A stretch of 64,000 nt of DNA, taken from positions 1 to 64,000 of the forward strand of contig NZ_JAATVV010000015.1 in the NCBI RefSeq assembly GCF_013184775.1, given 5' to 3'. Source of the DNA: Martelella sp. HB161492. Its GTDB lineage: Bacteria; Pseudomonadota; Alphaproteobacteria; Rhizobiales; Rhizobiaceae. The notes beneath the pieces were generated by a model, which saw only the letters and a program-made list of their open reading frames with translations, was not told the DNA's origin and made no database searches. Made by a program: the position numbers and the translations under genes. Position 1 is the first letter of the stretch. The number at the start of each line of letters is the position of its first letter. Shown here in pieces: positions 1 through 9,352 of this stretch.

Positions 1-3000
1 CAGCGCCTTCTGCCCGCCGGTTGCAACCCCGCCCATGGAGCGGGTGAAGCCGTACTGATCGCCGGTCGGCTGCTGGATGGTGCTGCCGCCAAGTCCCTTG
101 GCCCAGACGCAGGAGCCATCCGTCAGCATGATCCCGTCGCCCTCGAAGGCGGGGCAGGACAGCACGCTGCTGGCTGCGGCAATGGCGGAAGCGGGCGACA
201 ACGCCACGCCGGCGGCTGCCGTCTGCGAGGCGAGCTGCTGCAGATCGTCGGAGAGAGAGCTGGTGGTCGATTGCTGGAACGAGCCGAAGATCTGGCCGAT
301 GGTGATCTCGTCGGATGCGGTGGCTGAAGCCGTCTCGCCCGCCGAAAGGCGATCCCAGACCTCCTGCAGCCCGCGGGAAACCTCCGAGGCATTCTTGCCG
401 AGCGACAGCCCGGTATCGGTGAAATGGGCGCTGTCGACCGAAAAGCCCTCCCAGCCATCACTACCCGTCGTCACATCGGTGAAGTCATAGATCAGCGATG
501 ACAGCACGGTGATATCGGCAAGATCCGTGCCCTCGACCTTGAGGAAGTCGGTGCGGGTGTTCGGAAGCAGCGACGTTGCATTGACATCCACGCCCCAGCT
601 GCCGGCGAAATCGCCCTCAACCACCAGCGTGTCGCCGGTACCGCTCTCCATATCGACATCAAGGCCGGAGATCAGACCGCCACTGCTGGAAGTCGCTGTG
701 CTCCAGTTTTTCACCGTCGAGCGGCTGTAATAGGTAAAGGCGGTAAAGGCGGCATCAAGGCCGAGCGTCTCGGCATCATAGGTGCTGCCGTAATCGGACG
801 AGCCGATCCCGATGAGATCGCCGGAGAACACCGTCTGGATCACATGGCCTTCACCGCCGAGATTGATGGTGCCCGAATTCAGCACCGTATCAAGGCCGAC
901 GATGGAGCCGGTGACCAGCGTCGCTGCGCCGCGGTTGATCAGCAGCGAACTGCCCGAGGCGGCTGTTGTTGAAAGCGAGACAACGCCGTCGGCGGCCGCC
1001 ACGGTGGTCGAATCATAATTGTCGGAGCTTGTCACGGTGCCTGCGACATTGGTGACGATATTGCCTGAAATCGTTCCGCTGTTGTCGAGCATGACCGTGC
1101 CGCCTGTGTCATGGGCCGCATAGATGGCGCCACCGGTTTCTGACGATGTGGTGCTGCCGCTGATCACGCCGGTGGAGCCGACCGTCACGGAAATGGCGCC
1201 ATCCTGGGTCTGTGTCCAGACGGCCCATGAATTGTCCGATTTTACCTTGACGGTTCCATCGATGGTTATGGCAATGCTTGCATCGGCATTCGAACTGCTG
1301 TTGCGGTGCAGCGAACCGGCATAGGTCTTGCCGTTCTTCTGGAAAATACCGCCCGAACCGGCAATCGACTGGGCGATGATGCCGTCGGCATAGTCGCCGG
1401 TCGTTAAGATCGATGCGCCATCATCAACCGTCACGGTGACGGTTCCGGATGTGCCATTGGTATCGCCGCCAGCATAGCTGTAGCTGCTGTCGGAATTGCT
1501 GACGTAATAGGCATAGAGCCTGCCGGACGAAAGATCGGCAGCAAAGCCACCGCCGCCTGCGACCGACTGGGCAATGATGCCGGCCGCGCCATCGCCGCTG
1601 GTGGTGATGCTCCCGCCATCCTTGAGCGTGACGGTCACATCATCGCTGGAAGCGCGATGCTGTGACGTTTCAAAGCTGACAGAGGCGATACTGGTGCTGG
1701 AGGCAGACAGCATGCCGCCACCGCCGCCGATCGACTGGGCGACAATGCCGAAGGCGCGTGTGCCATAGGTGGTGATTGCGCCATAGCTGGTGACGTCGAC
1801 GGTCCCGCCGTTCAGCGTGTCGGAATTCGTCTGATGCGAACTGGATCCAAGTGTCACCGAAATCACGTCGGAGATGGTGTCGTCATTTTCCGTCGCCGAT
1901 GTGCCAAGCGCCGCAAGGATGATGCCGCCGCCAGCGCCGATGGACTGGCCGATGATGCCGCTGGAATTGTCGCCCTTGGTGGTGATGGTTTCGCTCTTGA
2001 GCAGGGTGACTTCGACTTTTCCGCCATAGCTTTCATCCGCGTCCGATTCCGTTGAACCCAGCGTCACGGCAAGCGATGTCGGCGCATAGCCGCTCATCAC
2101 GCCGATGCCGCCGCCGCCGCCGATCGATTGGGCAATGACGCCGATGGAAGAAAAGCCTGAGGTGTAGATGTTCGAGACATAGGCATAGACGGAACCGCCT
2201 GTTCCGCCGGTTTCAGACGATGTCGTGCCAAGTGTCAGTTTGGCGCTGATGGTGCTGTCTTTGCTGATGACGGCGTCGAGTTCGAGCGACTGGTTTGAGG
2301 AAAGTGAAACCGAGCCACCGCCCGCGCCGATCGATTGCGCGACAACGCCGCTCGACAGGGCACCGGTCGTGGTGATGGTGCCATAGGCAAAATCGGTCTG
2401 ATCCTTTTCGGGGAGGCCGAAGATCACGGTTCCGCCATTGCCGCCATTTCCCCCGGATGCAGCGACAGTTGCCGAAAGCGAGGTGTCGATATCAAGAGAG
2501 GCCTTGATGGTGACGCCATAGCTTTCGATCTTCTTCAGTTCCTTCTCTATGCCGAAGGAATGGGAAACCGATGACGTGCCGGAGCCGCCAATGCCGCCGC
2601 CGCCGCCGATCGACTGGACGACGACACCGCTGGAAGCATCCCCCGACGTGGTGATCTTGCCGGCATTCCAGGCATAGGCCTTGCCGCCGTCGCCGCCGGC
2701 GCCGCCTGTGCCGCCAACACCGATGTTGAGCGTCGTATCCGCATCGACATCGCCGTTGCCGGCCGCGCCGATCCCACCGCCACCGCCAATCGACTGGACG
2801 ATCAGGGCTGCTGAATTATTGCCAGTGGTCTTAATCACGCCGCTGTCGGAGACGCCACCCTTGGCGGTGCCGCCCGAACTGCCCGTGCCGCCGGAGCCGC
2901 CGACCGAATAGGTCAGGGTGAAGGTGGAATCGCCGAACAGGCTGAGCGAGCTGCTTTCGCCAGTGCCGCCATTGCCGCCGCCGCCGCCGATGGACTGCAC

Positions 3001-6000
3001 CAGTATGCCGGTGGCGAAGTCACCCGAAGTGGAGACCGTTCCGAGATTATGGGCATAGGCGAAGCCGCCTTCGCCACCGTTGCCGCCCGTGCCGCCGATC
3101 GAATTTTCGATGTTGAGGGTCACGGATTTGTCTTCGGCTGCCTTTTCGAATTCGGCCCAGCCGCCGCTCAGTTTTTCCACGACGCTGGCCAGCGTGGCTG
3201 TGCCGGAGGCCGCCGTGGAATCACCACCATTGCCGCCGCCGCCGCCGATCGACTGCACCACCAGGCCTTCCGCGCCGTCGCCGGTGGTCGTGATGGATGC
3301 GCCTTGCTCAACCCATGCTTCAGCCTTGCCGCCATTGCCGCCATTGCCAGCATTGCCGCCTTGCGATGTTGCGACCGAAAGCGCGAATGTGTTGCCTTCG
3401 GGATCGATCGGAATGCCGACGGCAAGCGACTTTGCCACGGACGATCCGCCTTCGCCGCCGCCGCCACCGATCGACTGGACCAGGACGCCGGTCGAATCCG
3501 TGCCGCTTGTCGCAATCTTCCCGCCGACATGGGCATAGGCATCGCCGCCATTGCCGCCATCACCACCGGTTCCACCCAGGGCGAAGGAAAAGGACCAGCC
3601 GACCGCGTAGGTGTGCGACTTTGCTGTGCCGCCGGAGCCGCCGCCGCCGCCGATCGACTGTACGATGATGGCCGTTGCATTGTCGCCCGACGTCGAAACC
3701 GAGCCACCGCTGGTCTTCTCATAGGTCGCCGTGCCGCCATCACCGCCGGAGCCGCCGGATCCACCAACCGCAGCACTAACATGGGTGAAGATCGACCAGG
3801 CTGATGCCTTGCCGCCAGCGCCGCCACCGCCACCGATCGACTGGATGATCACGCCTGATGCATAGTCGCCAGAGGTGGTGATCGCCGCGTTGTTATAGAC
3901 GTAGGCATCACCGCCATCACCGCCCGAGCCGCCAGAACCGCCAACGGCGATAAAGAACCCGCTTTTGTTGCGGCCGGTGCCGCCGCCGCCGCCGATCGAC
4001 TGGGCGACAATGCCATGCGCTTCAGATCCATAGGTCGTGAGCGCGGCATAGTTCTTGACGGTGACCGTCGCGCCGTCTGAGCCATCGCCGCCCGAGGAGC
4101 CGGAGCCGCCAATGCCGCCGATTGCACCCGATCCGGTATTGTCGCCGCCGCCGCCGCCGATCGACTGGGCGAGAATGGCGATGCCGCCGCCGAGTGAGAC
4201 ATTGTCGTCATCGCTGGTGTCGGTGTTGGACGCGGAATAGCCGCCATGGGTAGTGATCGCACCCTTGTTGATGACAGTAACATTGGCGCCATCGGCACTG
4301 CCGGCTGAACCGCCAACATTTTGATAGGTGGAGCTGGACGTGATCGCATTATAGCTGTCAGTCGACAGCTTGGAGGTTGATACCAGAAGGCCGCCGCCGC
4401 CGCCGATCGACATGGCGACGATACCATGGGAATCGACGCCGTCGGTTACAATCGTGCCGCTGTTGTAGACATAGACGTCGCTGCTGGTATTCGAGGCGAT
4501 GTTGCTATCGCCCCAGGTGAAGTCGCTGTCGCCGGACCAGGCGTAAACGCCACCGCCAGCACCGGCCGAAATGGCGACAATGCCGTTTGAATTGCTGCCC
4601 TCGGTGGTGATGGAGAAGTCGTTCTTGACGGTCACTGCACCGGCCGTACCCCCGGTGTTGCTGGAGGAGGCCTGAGAGGCGATGCGACCGAGGCCGCCCA
4701 GTGAGACTGCTTTGATGCCGCTTGACGAGGCACCGTAGGTCTTGATGCTGCCAGCACCGGTCAGCGTGACGGTTACGTTGCCGGATGCGCCGCCCTGTTG
4801 GCCGCCGTCATAGCCGTTCTGGCTGGTGCCGCCATAGCTTGCAGCCAGAATGCCGTCTGAGTTGTCGCCAAGTGTTTTCAGCAGCGTCGCCGATGTACCA
4901 TAGACGAGCACTGTCACATCGGCGCCGTCACCGCCATCGAAGTCAACGCCTGAGCCATTGGTGGTCGTCAATCCCCAGCCGCCGCCGCTGATCGCGGTAA
5001 TCGCCGCGCCGCTGTCGCGATCTTCCGATTCCCAGGTCCTGGCGATTTTTCCCGACGCTGTGGTGGTGATCGAACCGGCAAAGGCCTGGCTGGAGGAGCC
5101 CAGGGTTACACTCACCGTGCCAGCCTGTCCGCCGATGCCGCCATTCATCGTCAAGCCGGGAGCGCCGGTGCTTTTCAGCCCGTTTCCGCCGTAAGAGGCT
5201 GCAAATATGCCACCGCCGGCAACTGTCGAGGCAATCGTTTCGACATCGCCGGTGACCGTAATCGTCACCGTTCCGCCGGTGCCGCCCGTGCCGCTATTGG
5301 CGGAAGCGCCAGCGCGGCTGATGGCAAGAATGGCGGTATTGTCAGCCGAGATCGAGGCGCTGTCGGTGATCGTTATCGTTCCGGCAGAGCCGCCATTGGC
5401 GTCGTCATAGGGGCTGCCACCGGCACTGATGGCATAAATGCCATTGCCGACAGTGTTGGTGATGTCACCGCTATTGGTGATCGTGATGTTGCCGCCATCG
5501 CCGCCATTGCTAACCTTGTGCTTCCCGTAATATTTGGAGTTGCCGCCAACCGAAACGACCCGGATCGCGTCAGATTGCTTACGCTTGGCGTCGAAATAAT
5601 TCGTCCCATAGGGCGGATCAAACGATATCAGCGGCGAGACGGTTGCCGCTTCGGTAATATCGATCGTGGCGTCATTGGTGAACGAAATATTCAGGCCGGG
5701 AATGGGTTTCTCAGGCGGCCAGTAATAGCCGGTCTTGTAGTCATAGGGATTGGAGTAGAAAGTCAGCGCGCCGCCATAGACATATTGAGGCGTCGTGACC
5801 GTGCTGCCCGAGGGAATTGTGCAGCTGTAGACGCTTGTCGCCTGGGTCCCGTCAAACACATCTGCATGGGGGATCGAAGACGGATTACAGCTCGCCTGGG
5901 CATAGGCGCGCGAATAAAAGCCGCGACTGTAGAAAGGCAATGGTACACCGGCCAGCGTGCCTGCAAGCGCCGTGGTCTGGAATAACAGGGAAGATGCAAT

Positions 6001-6111
6001 GAAGCTGAGGCGACGCTTTCTGACCGGGCGCTCGCTGAGCGGTTTCAAGTCATTGTCTTGGGTGGGCGAAGAAGATGAGGTTTGACCTTTATACCGCAAC
6101 AGTTCTGCCAC
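1..6111 (-). CDS. Giant repeat-rich autotransporter, 3' end beyond window
   Basis: A single open minus-strand frame of 2037 codons starts at GTG 6111 and leaves the left edge without a stop. An AGGGGA ribosome site lies a few bases upstream of the GTG. The first ~35 residues are hydrophilic; a signal-peptide-like segment follows (RKRR, then FIASSLLFQTTALAG), with possible cleavage near AYAQ. The central part is a ~60-residue repeat of the form ITTSGDxAxGIIVQSIGGGGG, as in large rhizobial type Va autotransporters, forming a beta-helix-like passenger. Toward the left edge the repeats stop and a linker (DDLQQLASQ, SCVWAKGLGG) leads to what should be a beta-barrel outside the window. Role is inferred as surface adhesin or biofilm protein. 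The barrel itself is not visible, so secretion type is inferred. It is transcribed away from the glycan operon. Confidence 0.85.
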   Translation of the reverse strand, partial: MAELLRYKGQTSSSSPTQDNDLKPLSERPVRKRRLSFIASSLLFQTTALAGTLAGVPLPFYSRGFYSRAYAQASCNPSSIPHADVFDGTQATSVYSCTIPSGSTVTTPQYVYGGALTFYSNPYDYKTGYYWPPEKPIPGLNISFTNDATIDITEAATVSPLISFDPPYGTNYFDAKRKQSDAIRVVSVGGNSKYYGKHKVSNGGDGGNITITNSGDITNTVGNGIYAISAGGSPYDDANGGSAGTITITDSASISADNTAILAISRAGASANSGTGGTGGTVTITVTGDVETIASTVAGGGIFAASYGGNGLKSTGAPGLTMNGGIGGQAGTVSVTLGSSSQAFAGSITTTASGKIARTWESEDRDSGAAITAISGGGWGLTTTNGSGVDFDGGDGADVTVLVYGTSATLLKTLGDNSDGILAASYGGTSQNGYDGGQQGGASGNVTVTLTGAGSIKTYGASSSGIKAVSLGGLGRIASQASSSNTGGTAGAVTVKNDFSITTEGSNSNGIVAISAGAGGGVYAWSGDSDFTWGDSNIASNTSSDVYVYNSGTIVTDGVDSHGIVAMSIGGGGGLLVSTSKLSTDSYNAITSSSTYQNVGGSAGSADGANVTVINKGAITTHGGYSASNTDTSDDDNVSLGGGIAILAQSIGGGGGDNTGSGAIGGIGGSGSSGGDGSDGATVTVKNYAALTTYGSEAHGIVAQSIGGGGGTGRNKSGFFIAVGGSGGSGGDGGDAYVYNNAAITTSGDYASGVIIQSIGGGGGAGGKASAWSIFTHVSAAVGGSGGSGGDGGTATYEKTSGGSVSTSGDNATAIIVQSIGGGGGSGGTAKSHTYAVGWSFSFALGGTGGDGGNGGDAYAHVGGKIATSGTDSTGVLVQSIGGGGGEGGSSVAKSLAVGIPIDPEGNTFALSVATSQGGNAGNGGNGGKAEAWVEQGASITTTGDGAEGLVVQSIGGGGGNGGDSTAASGTATLASVVEKLSGGWAEFEKAAEDKSVTLNIENSIGGTGGNGGEGGFAYAHNLGTVSTSGDFATGILVQSIGGGGGNGGTGESSSLSLFGDSTFTLTYSVGGSGGTGSSGGTAKGGVSDSGVIKTTGNNSAALIVQSIGGGGGIGAAGNGDVDADTTLNIGVGGTGGAGGDGGKAYAWNAGKITTSGDASSGVVVQSIGGGGGIGGSGTSSVSHSFGIEKELKKIESYGVTIKASLDIDTSLSATVAASGGNGGNGGTVIFGLPEKDQTDFAYGTITTTGALSSGVVAQSIGAGGGSVSLSSNQSLELDAVISKDSTISAKLTLGTTSSETGGTGGSVYAYVSNIYTSGFSSIGVIAQSIGGGGGIGVMSGYAPTSLAVTLGSTESDADESYGGKVEVTLLKSETITTKGDNSSGIIGQSIGAGGGIILAALGTSATENDDTISDVISVTLGSSSHQTNSDTLNGGTVDVTSYGAITTYGTRAFGIVAQSIGGGGGMLSASSTSIASVSFETSQHRASSDDVTVTLKDGGSITTSGDGAAGIIAQSVAGGGGFAADLSSGRLYAYYVSNSDSSYSYAGGDTNGTSGTVTVTVDDGASILTTGDYADGIIAQSIAGSGGIFQKNGKTYAGSLHRNSSSNADASIAITIDGTVKVKSDNSWAVWTQTQDGAISVTVGSTGVISGSTTSSETGGAIYAAHDTGGTVMLDNSGTISGNIVTNVAGTVTSSDNYDSTTVAAADGVVSLSTTAASGSSLLINRGAATLVTGSIVGLDTVLNSGTINLGGEGHVIQTVFSGDLIGIGSSDYGSTYDAETLGLDAAFTAFTYYSRSTVKNWSTATSSSGGLISGLDVDMESGTGDTLVVEGDFAGSWGVDVNATSLLPNTRTDFLKVEGTDLADITVLSSLIYDFTDVTTGSDGWEGFSVDSAHFTDTGLSLGKNASEVSRGLQEVWDRLSAGETASATASDEITIGQIFGSFQQSTTSSLSDDLQQLASQTAAAGVALSPASAIAAASSVLSCPAFEGDGIMLTDGSCVWAKGLGGSTIQQPTGDQYGFTRSMGGVATGGQKAL
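1361..4415 (-). repeat. About 16 coding repeats ending in QSIGGGGG
   Basis: Inside the autotransporter the peptide QSIGGGGG, or a close variant (QSIAGSGG, QSVAGGGG, MSIGGGGG), recurs about 16 times. Copies sit near 1361, 1551, 1720, 1930, 2113, 2320, 2595, 2780, 2976, 3236, 3455, 3636, 3817, 3982, 4150 and 4395. Spacing is mostly 160-260 bp. On the plus strand each appears as a run of GCC codons followed by GATCGACTGG. The units are diverged between the glycine runs, so they look like old duplications under selection, although the GC-rich core could still recombine. Confidence 0.85.
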
Positions 6112-6425
6112 GCGATTCCCCTGATTATGGCCGTAATATGTTTCGCTGCAGCATATGTTAAGTTTTGTTTACATGTCAGACTTTTTTTGAATACTCGCCG
6201 TACTGAAAACCGGATCATTTGAAATTGGCGTTATTCTTTTCTTTTTCCAGCTGGGGGAAGGCGTGGGGCGATTAAGGCTTCAAGCTTGAGGATGCCCGGA
6301 TGATGTTGTTCCGGAGCCGACTTAAAACTAGAGTGCCGTGCGTCCTTTTTGACGCACGGCACTCTATCTTATTGAATCTACACATTGTTTTTTCGAAAAT
6401 CGATTCCGACTTTCGAGCCGATGCG
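6112..6425. other. Intergenic region upstream of the autotransporter
   Basis: This AT-rich 314-bp gap holds the leader of the autotransporter gene (6112 to about 6250) and, at 6329-6366, a strong hairpin downstream of the glycan operon. No convincing sigma-70 promoter pair stands out. The plus-strand reading frame that crosses it is antisense to the gene at 6426 and has no coding support. Confidence 0.5.
6329..6366 (-). terminator. Perfect 16-bp hairpin downstream of the glycan operon
   Basis: The arms TAGAGTGCCGTGCGTC and GACGCACGGCACTCTA are perfectly complementary around a 6-base loop. On the minus strand the stem is followed by GTTTTAAG, a short U-tract. It lies about 60 bp beyond the stop of the last operon gene (6426), where a factor-independent terminator would be expected. 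GC-rich palindromes of similar look are common between genes in rhizobia, so it may also belong to a dispersed repeat family. Confidence 0.65.
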
Positions 6426-7058
6426 CTAGAGCCAAAGCTCCGGCATTTTTGTGCAAACCATGTCCGGTCTGAACCCGCCGGCCTCGAGCTTGTCGAGTTT
6501 GTCAAGAAACGCCTCGATCTTCGGCTGCCAGCAATCTGGCCGGTCAACGTGATGAAGCTCTGGGGAAACCTGACACAACTTGAAACCGGCATCTCTCAGT
6601 CGCAGAAGCGCGTCATGCGCCAAAGGTTCGCCCGTAAAGCTGTCTACCCAAATCCAGTCGACCCGCTTGTCCTCCTTCTTCAGATAGTCCTGAAGGCGCA
6701 GGGCGGTCTCGATGCTTTCAAACTCCGATACGCGAACTGCAAAATTGGGCAGCCCCTGCAGCGCGAATTTGCGGATAAAAGGCAGGCTTTCATCAAGGAT
6801 GAAATAGTCTTTCACGCCATATTTCTCAAAGAGTTCCAGAAGTTTAGGCTCGAGGCCTTCCTCCTTGACATTGGCAATCATGAAGTGATGGTGGTAGGAA
6901 GCCAGCCATTCCTCAAAATTCACTGCAGCATCGTTGAAAGGATCGTGGAACACGATCAGTTCCTTGCCATGATTGCGCAGGTCTATCTCAACGCCATATT
7001 CCGGCTTGGTCTGCTGCAGCTCGGCAACAGAATTGCGACGATGGTGAATGATGATCAT
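6426..7058 (-). CDS. GDPD/PLC-like phosphodiesterase-fold protein
   Basis: A 210-residue protein resembling the glycerophosphodiester phosphodiesterase TIM-barrel superfamily: HHRRN near the N terminus, EIDLR at 24-28 and HDP at 38-40 match the usual H-R, E-x-D and H-D active-site stations, and a KMPELW segment closes the C terminus. It is shorter than typical GDPDs (~240-250) and the first catalytic segment is abbreviated. It is the last gene of the eight-gene minus-strand operon, 4 bp after the GT2 gene. Small GDPD-like proteins of this kind occur in polysaccharide clusters; activity on a glycerophosphoryl- or polyol-phosphoryl-linked glycan or precursor is an inference. No signal peptide, so probably cytoplasmic. 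Confidence 0.65.
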   Translation of the reverse strand: MIIIHHRRNSVAELQQTKPEYGVEIDLRNHGKELIVFHDPFNDAAVNFEEWLASYHHHFMIANVKEEGLEPKLLELFEKYGVKDYFILDESLPFIRKFALQGLPNFAVRVSEFESIETALRLQDYLKKEDKRVDWIWVDSFTGEPLAHDALLRLRDAGFKLCQVSPELHHVDRPDCWQPKIEAFLDKLDKLEAGGFRPDMVCTKMPELWL

Positions 7059-7062
7059 GGAT

Positions 7063-7779
7063 CTAGTCCTGTTTCCTCAGCGAATCCCGGAATTCGAAAA
7101 TATAGGCGAAGGTTCTGCGAATGAGCTTTATCCGGGTCTTCCAGTTGCCGCCGCCCTTGGCCTCACCGAAGCGCCTTTCTGCGAAAAAGACAGGAACTTC
7201 CAATATCTTGTAGCCATTGGTGACGGCCTGATAGAGCAAAAAGAGATCGAGTGAAAAGTCGTGCGGAGCGCGCTCTTTGACAAAGGTCTCGTAAAACGGT
7301 CGGGTGAACACTTTGGGTTGTGCATTGACATCGGAGAGGTGCACGCCAAGCACCATGGATGCGACCAGCTGCATTCCGAACGTGAAAAACTCCTCCAGCT
7401 TCTTACGGTTCTGGCGTTTTCCTTTCACGATGATCTTGGCGTCTGCTTGCGCGCTCAGCAAGTCGAAAGCCTTGATAACGTCGTAAGGATCCGTCTGCAT
7501 GTCTGCATGTGTCCATGCCAGAACATCAGCGTCACTGGCGGCAAGTCCGCTCAGAATTCCGTAGCCATAGCCCTGATTGACGGGCACATGAATGCTGCGG
7601 ATGAAATCCTTCTCGTTAAGCTCTGCAGCGAGAACCTGCTGCGAGTTGTCGGTCGAGCCGTTGTCGACGAGAATGACCTCAACATCACTCCGCTGTCCGA
7701 TGGTTTCGCGCAAACGCGACACGATGAGCGGGATGTTCTGGCTCTCATTGTAGCTGGGAATGATAATGGCAAGCTTCAT
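7063..7779 (-). CDS. Family 2 glycosyltransferase, polyprenyl-phosphate type
   Basis: A 238-residue GT2 of the DPM1/GtrB kind. It begins MKLAIIIPSYNE; VDNGSTDNS lies near residue 40 and HADMQTDP in the place of the metal-binding DxD. There are no C-terminal membrane helices, as in soluble DPM1-type enzymes. An in-frame start 36 bp upstream is possible, but the ATG at 7779 overlaps the TGA of the preceding gene as ATGA, the junction used through this operon. With a GtrA homologue and a GT-C protein in the same transcript, it most likely loads a sugar or polyol onto undecaprenyl phosphate on the cytoplasmic face. The donor is unknown; the operon suggests a custom nucleotide sugar. Confidence 0.82.
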   Translation of the reverse strand: MKLAIIIPSYNESQNIPLIVSRLRETIGQRSDVEVILVDNGSTDNSQQVLAAELNEKDFIRSIHVPVNQGYGYGILSGLAASDADVLAWTHADMQTDPYDVIKAFDLLSAQADAKIIVKGKRQNRKKLEEFFTFGMQLVASMVLGVHLSDVNAQPKVFTRPFYETFVKERAPHDFSLDLFLLYQAVTNGYKILEVPVFFAERRFGEAKGGGNWKTRIKLIRRTFAYIFEFRDSLRKQD

Positions 7780-8579
7780 GAAACCCACGGTTCCTTCTTT
7801 GCAAACTCTTCCCAATAGCGAATGGTATTCTCATAATTCTCGTATTCTGCAGGCGTTCCCCAGCAGACATAGCGGGAAATCTCGGTGACCCGGACATCAC
7901 AGCCGCGGTTCACGAGATATTTGAAATTCTGATCAACGTAGAACTCGCCGTTGATGCGATCGTTTTCGGCAATCATTGCTTCGCTCGCCTCAATGAACAG
8001 CCTTCCGGTCCTGTACCAGAAGGTGCCGACGACGGCATGATCATTCATCGGTGTATCGCTGATTGGCTGCTTGATCGAAACGCCCGTAACCTGCTCTTCC
8101 GCGACCTTGACCCATCCATATGCCTTGGGATTTTCCAAAACGGCGTCATTGTTTCTGAAGGTAAAAATCAGTGCGTCGGCATTATTGCACTGCTCTTCGA
8201 AATGCTCACGAGAGATGTCCATGCCGTTATCGCAGGCCGCAATGAGCAGTGGAGCGTCGTTGTCGATATAGGATCGGGCCAGCAGGCAGGTGCTGGCCTG
8301 ACCTTCGGTCAGCGCGCTGATAGAGACGAAATGCGCGCGCGGAAACCGTTTCAGAAGTATCTGATCGACACCTGCCTCAAGATGAAAATCGCGCACGACG
8401 AAAATCAGATTGTTCTCAGGATCGTCCAGATCCACCGGCAGATCTTCAGCAGCAGCCACCACCATCGGCACGGTCTTGTTGACCCAGCGACTGCTGACCG
8501 GAATGACCGGCTTATGCTGCTTGTAGCCCGCATCAATGAAGCGCGATCCTGCGCCAGCCATGGGAATAAGGATGTTCAT
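7776..8579 (-). CDS. Sugar-phosphate nucleotidyltransferase-like protein (second copy)
   Basis: A 267-residue nucleotidyltransferase-fold protein beginning MNILIPMAGAGSRF, the glycine-rich nucleotide loop, followed by KPVIPV where the canonical PKxxxP lies. AACDNGMD around residue 115 replaces the usual GD metal site, and GEFYVDQ near 220 and CWGTPAEY near 250 are typical of capsule-cluster nucleotidyltransferases. The start is the ATG at 8579, which overlaps the previous TGA; an upstream in-frame extension has no ribosome site. It shares layout (GSRF, GEYYV/GEFYV, WGTP) with its upstream neighbour, so the two are paralogues. They may act as a heteromer or on two substrates; the base used cannot be read from the sequence. 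Confidence 0.75.
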   Translation of the reverse strand: MNILIPMAGAGSRFIDAGYKQHKPVIPVSSRWVNKTVPMVVAAAEDLPVDLDDPENNLIFVVRDFHLEAGVDQILLKRFPRAHFVSISALTEGQASTCLLARSYIDNDAPLLIAACDNGMDISREHFEEQCNNADALIFTFRNNDAVLENPKAYGWVKVAEEQVTGVSIKQPISDTPMNDHAVVGTFWYRTGRLFIEASEAMIAENDRINGEFYVDQNFKYLVNRGCDVRVTEISRYVCWGTPAEYENYENTIRYWEEFAKKEPWVS

Positions 8580-9352
8580 GCTTGGCGCCTCCGCACCACG
8601 TCCTGCCAGTAGAGATATTCGTTGAGGTCCTCGGGCGTGCCCCATTGGCAGAAATGCTGGACGTTTGCAGGAACAGCCACAGCCAGCCCGTCCCGGACCA
8701 GATGGTTGTAGACCATGCTGACATAATACTCGCCGTTCAGGGCATCATCAGCCTGCATGAGCTTGTTGCAATAGTCCTTCATGATCCGCCCTGAGCCGAA
8801 ATAATATACGCCGGGAGAATGGAGCGCCTTGGTCTTGTCCTTCTCGAAAGAGTATTTTTCGCGAATTTCCTCAAGCAGGCCGTCTGCATTGACACGGCAG
8901 GAGGCATAAAGGTTCTTCGCTGGCAGAAGGTGTGGATGAAAGCCCGTATAGCAAGGGATTGCGCCGGCATAATTGCCCCGCCGCAAGTCGTCCTTGAAGC
9001 CTTTGTAGTCCCATTGCATGTAGAAGTCGCAATAGCTGACCAGAACCGGGCGATCATCATCGATGTGATCGGCAGCCTGCATCAGGGCTGCGACCGGACC
9101 GAGCTTCGCGCCTTCAATCGCGTGAATACGAGCATCGGGCTTCAGCGTTTCCAGTGTTGCCCGCATGGCGGTTTCATTGAGGTGCTGTTCTCGGCAGATA
9201 AATAAGGGAGCGTCCTCCCCCGGAAACATGCGAAGCACCCATTCGATCATCGGACGACCATGCACCTTGATGAGCGGCTTCGGATCTTTATACCCCGCTC
9301 TCACAAAGCGGGACCCCAGCCCGGACATCGGGATTACCAACTGCAAATTCAT
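8576..9352 (-). CDS. Sugar-phosphate nucleotidyltransferase (first copy)
   Basis: A 258-residue nucleotidyltransferase: VIPMSGLGSRF at 6-16 is the nucleotide-binding loop, KPLIKV the sugar-phosphate lysine region, SYCDFYMQWD near 108 the metal-binding segment, and GEYYVSM and WGTPEDLNEY the C-terminal signatures of capsule-type enzymes. It is probably the catalytic copy, because its D-containing SYCDF segment is closer to the canonical form than that of the downstream paralogue. It overlaps the aldolase gene upstream and the second nucleotidyltransferase downstream by ATGA, so translation is coupled. The expected product is a nucleotide-activated sugar or polyol made from the phosphate supplied by the kinase and aldolase in the same operon. 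Confidence 0.8.
   Translation of the reverse strand: MNLQLVIPMSGLGSRFVRAGYKDPKPLIKVHGRPMIEWVLRMFPGEDAPLFICREQHLNETAMRATLETLKPDARIHAIEGAKLGPVAALMQAADHIDDDRPVLVSYCDFYMQWDYKGFKDDLRRGNYAGAIPCYTGFHPHLLPAKNLYASCRVNADGLLEEIREKYSFEKDKTKALHSPGVYYFGSGRIMKDYCNKLMQADDALNGEYYVSMVYNHLVRDGLAVAVPANVQHFCQWGTPEDLNEYLYWQDVVRRRQA

Noticed and set aside
3049-3833. Open reading frames of up to 251 codons on the plus strand and 221 on another minus frame within the first 6 kb
   Set aside because: They are alternative frames of the autotransporter's glycine-rich repeats; the frame ending in QSIGGGGG is continuous from 6111 to the edge and has a start, ribosome site and signal-like segment.
1361-4415. CRISPR-like regular spacing of a repeated motif
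   Set aside because: Units are 160-260 bp apart, in frame, diverged and translate to a known autotransporter repeat.
6300-7124. 274-codon plus-strand frame
   Set aside because: It is antisense to the GDPD-like gene, crosses a terminator hairpin and has no domain.
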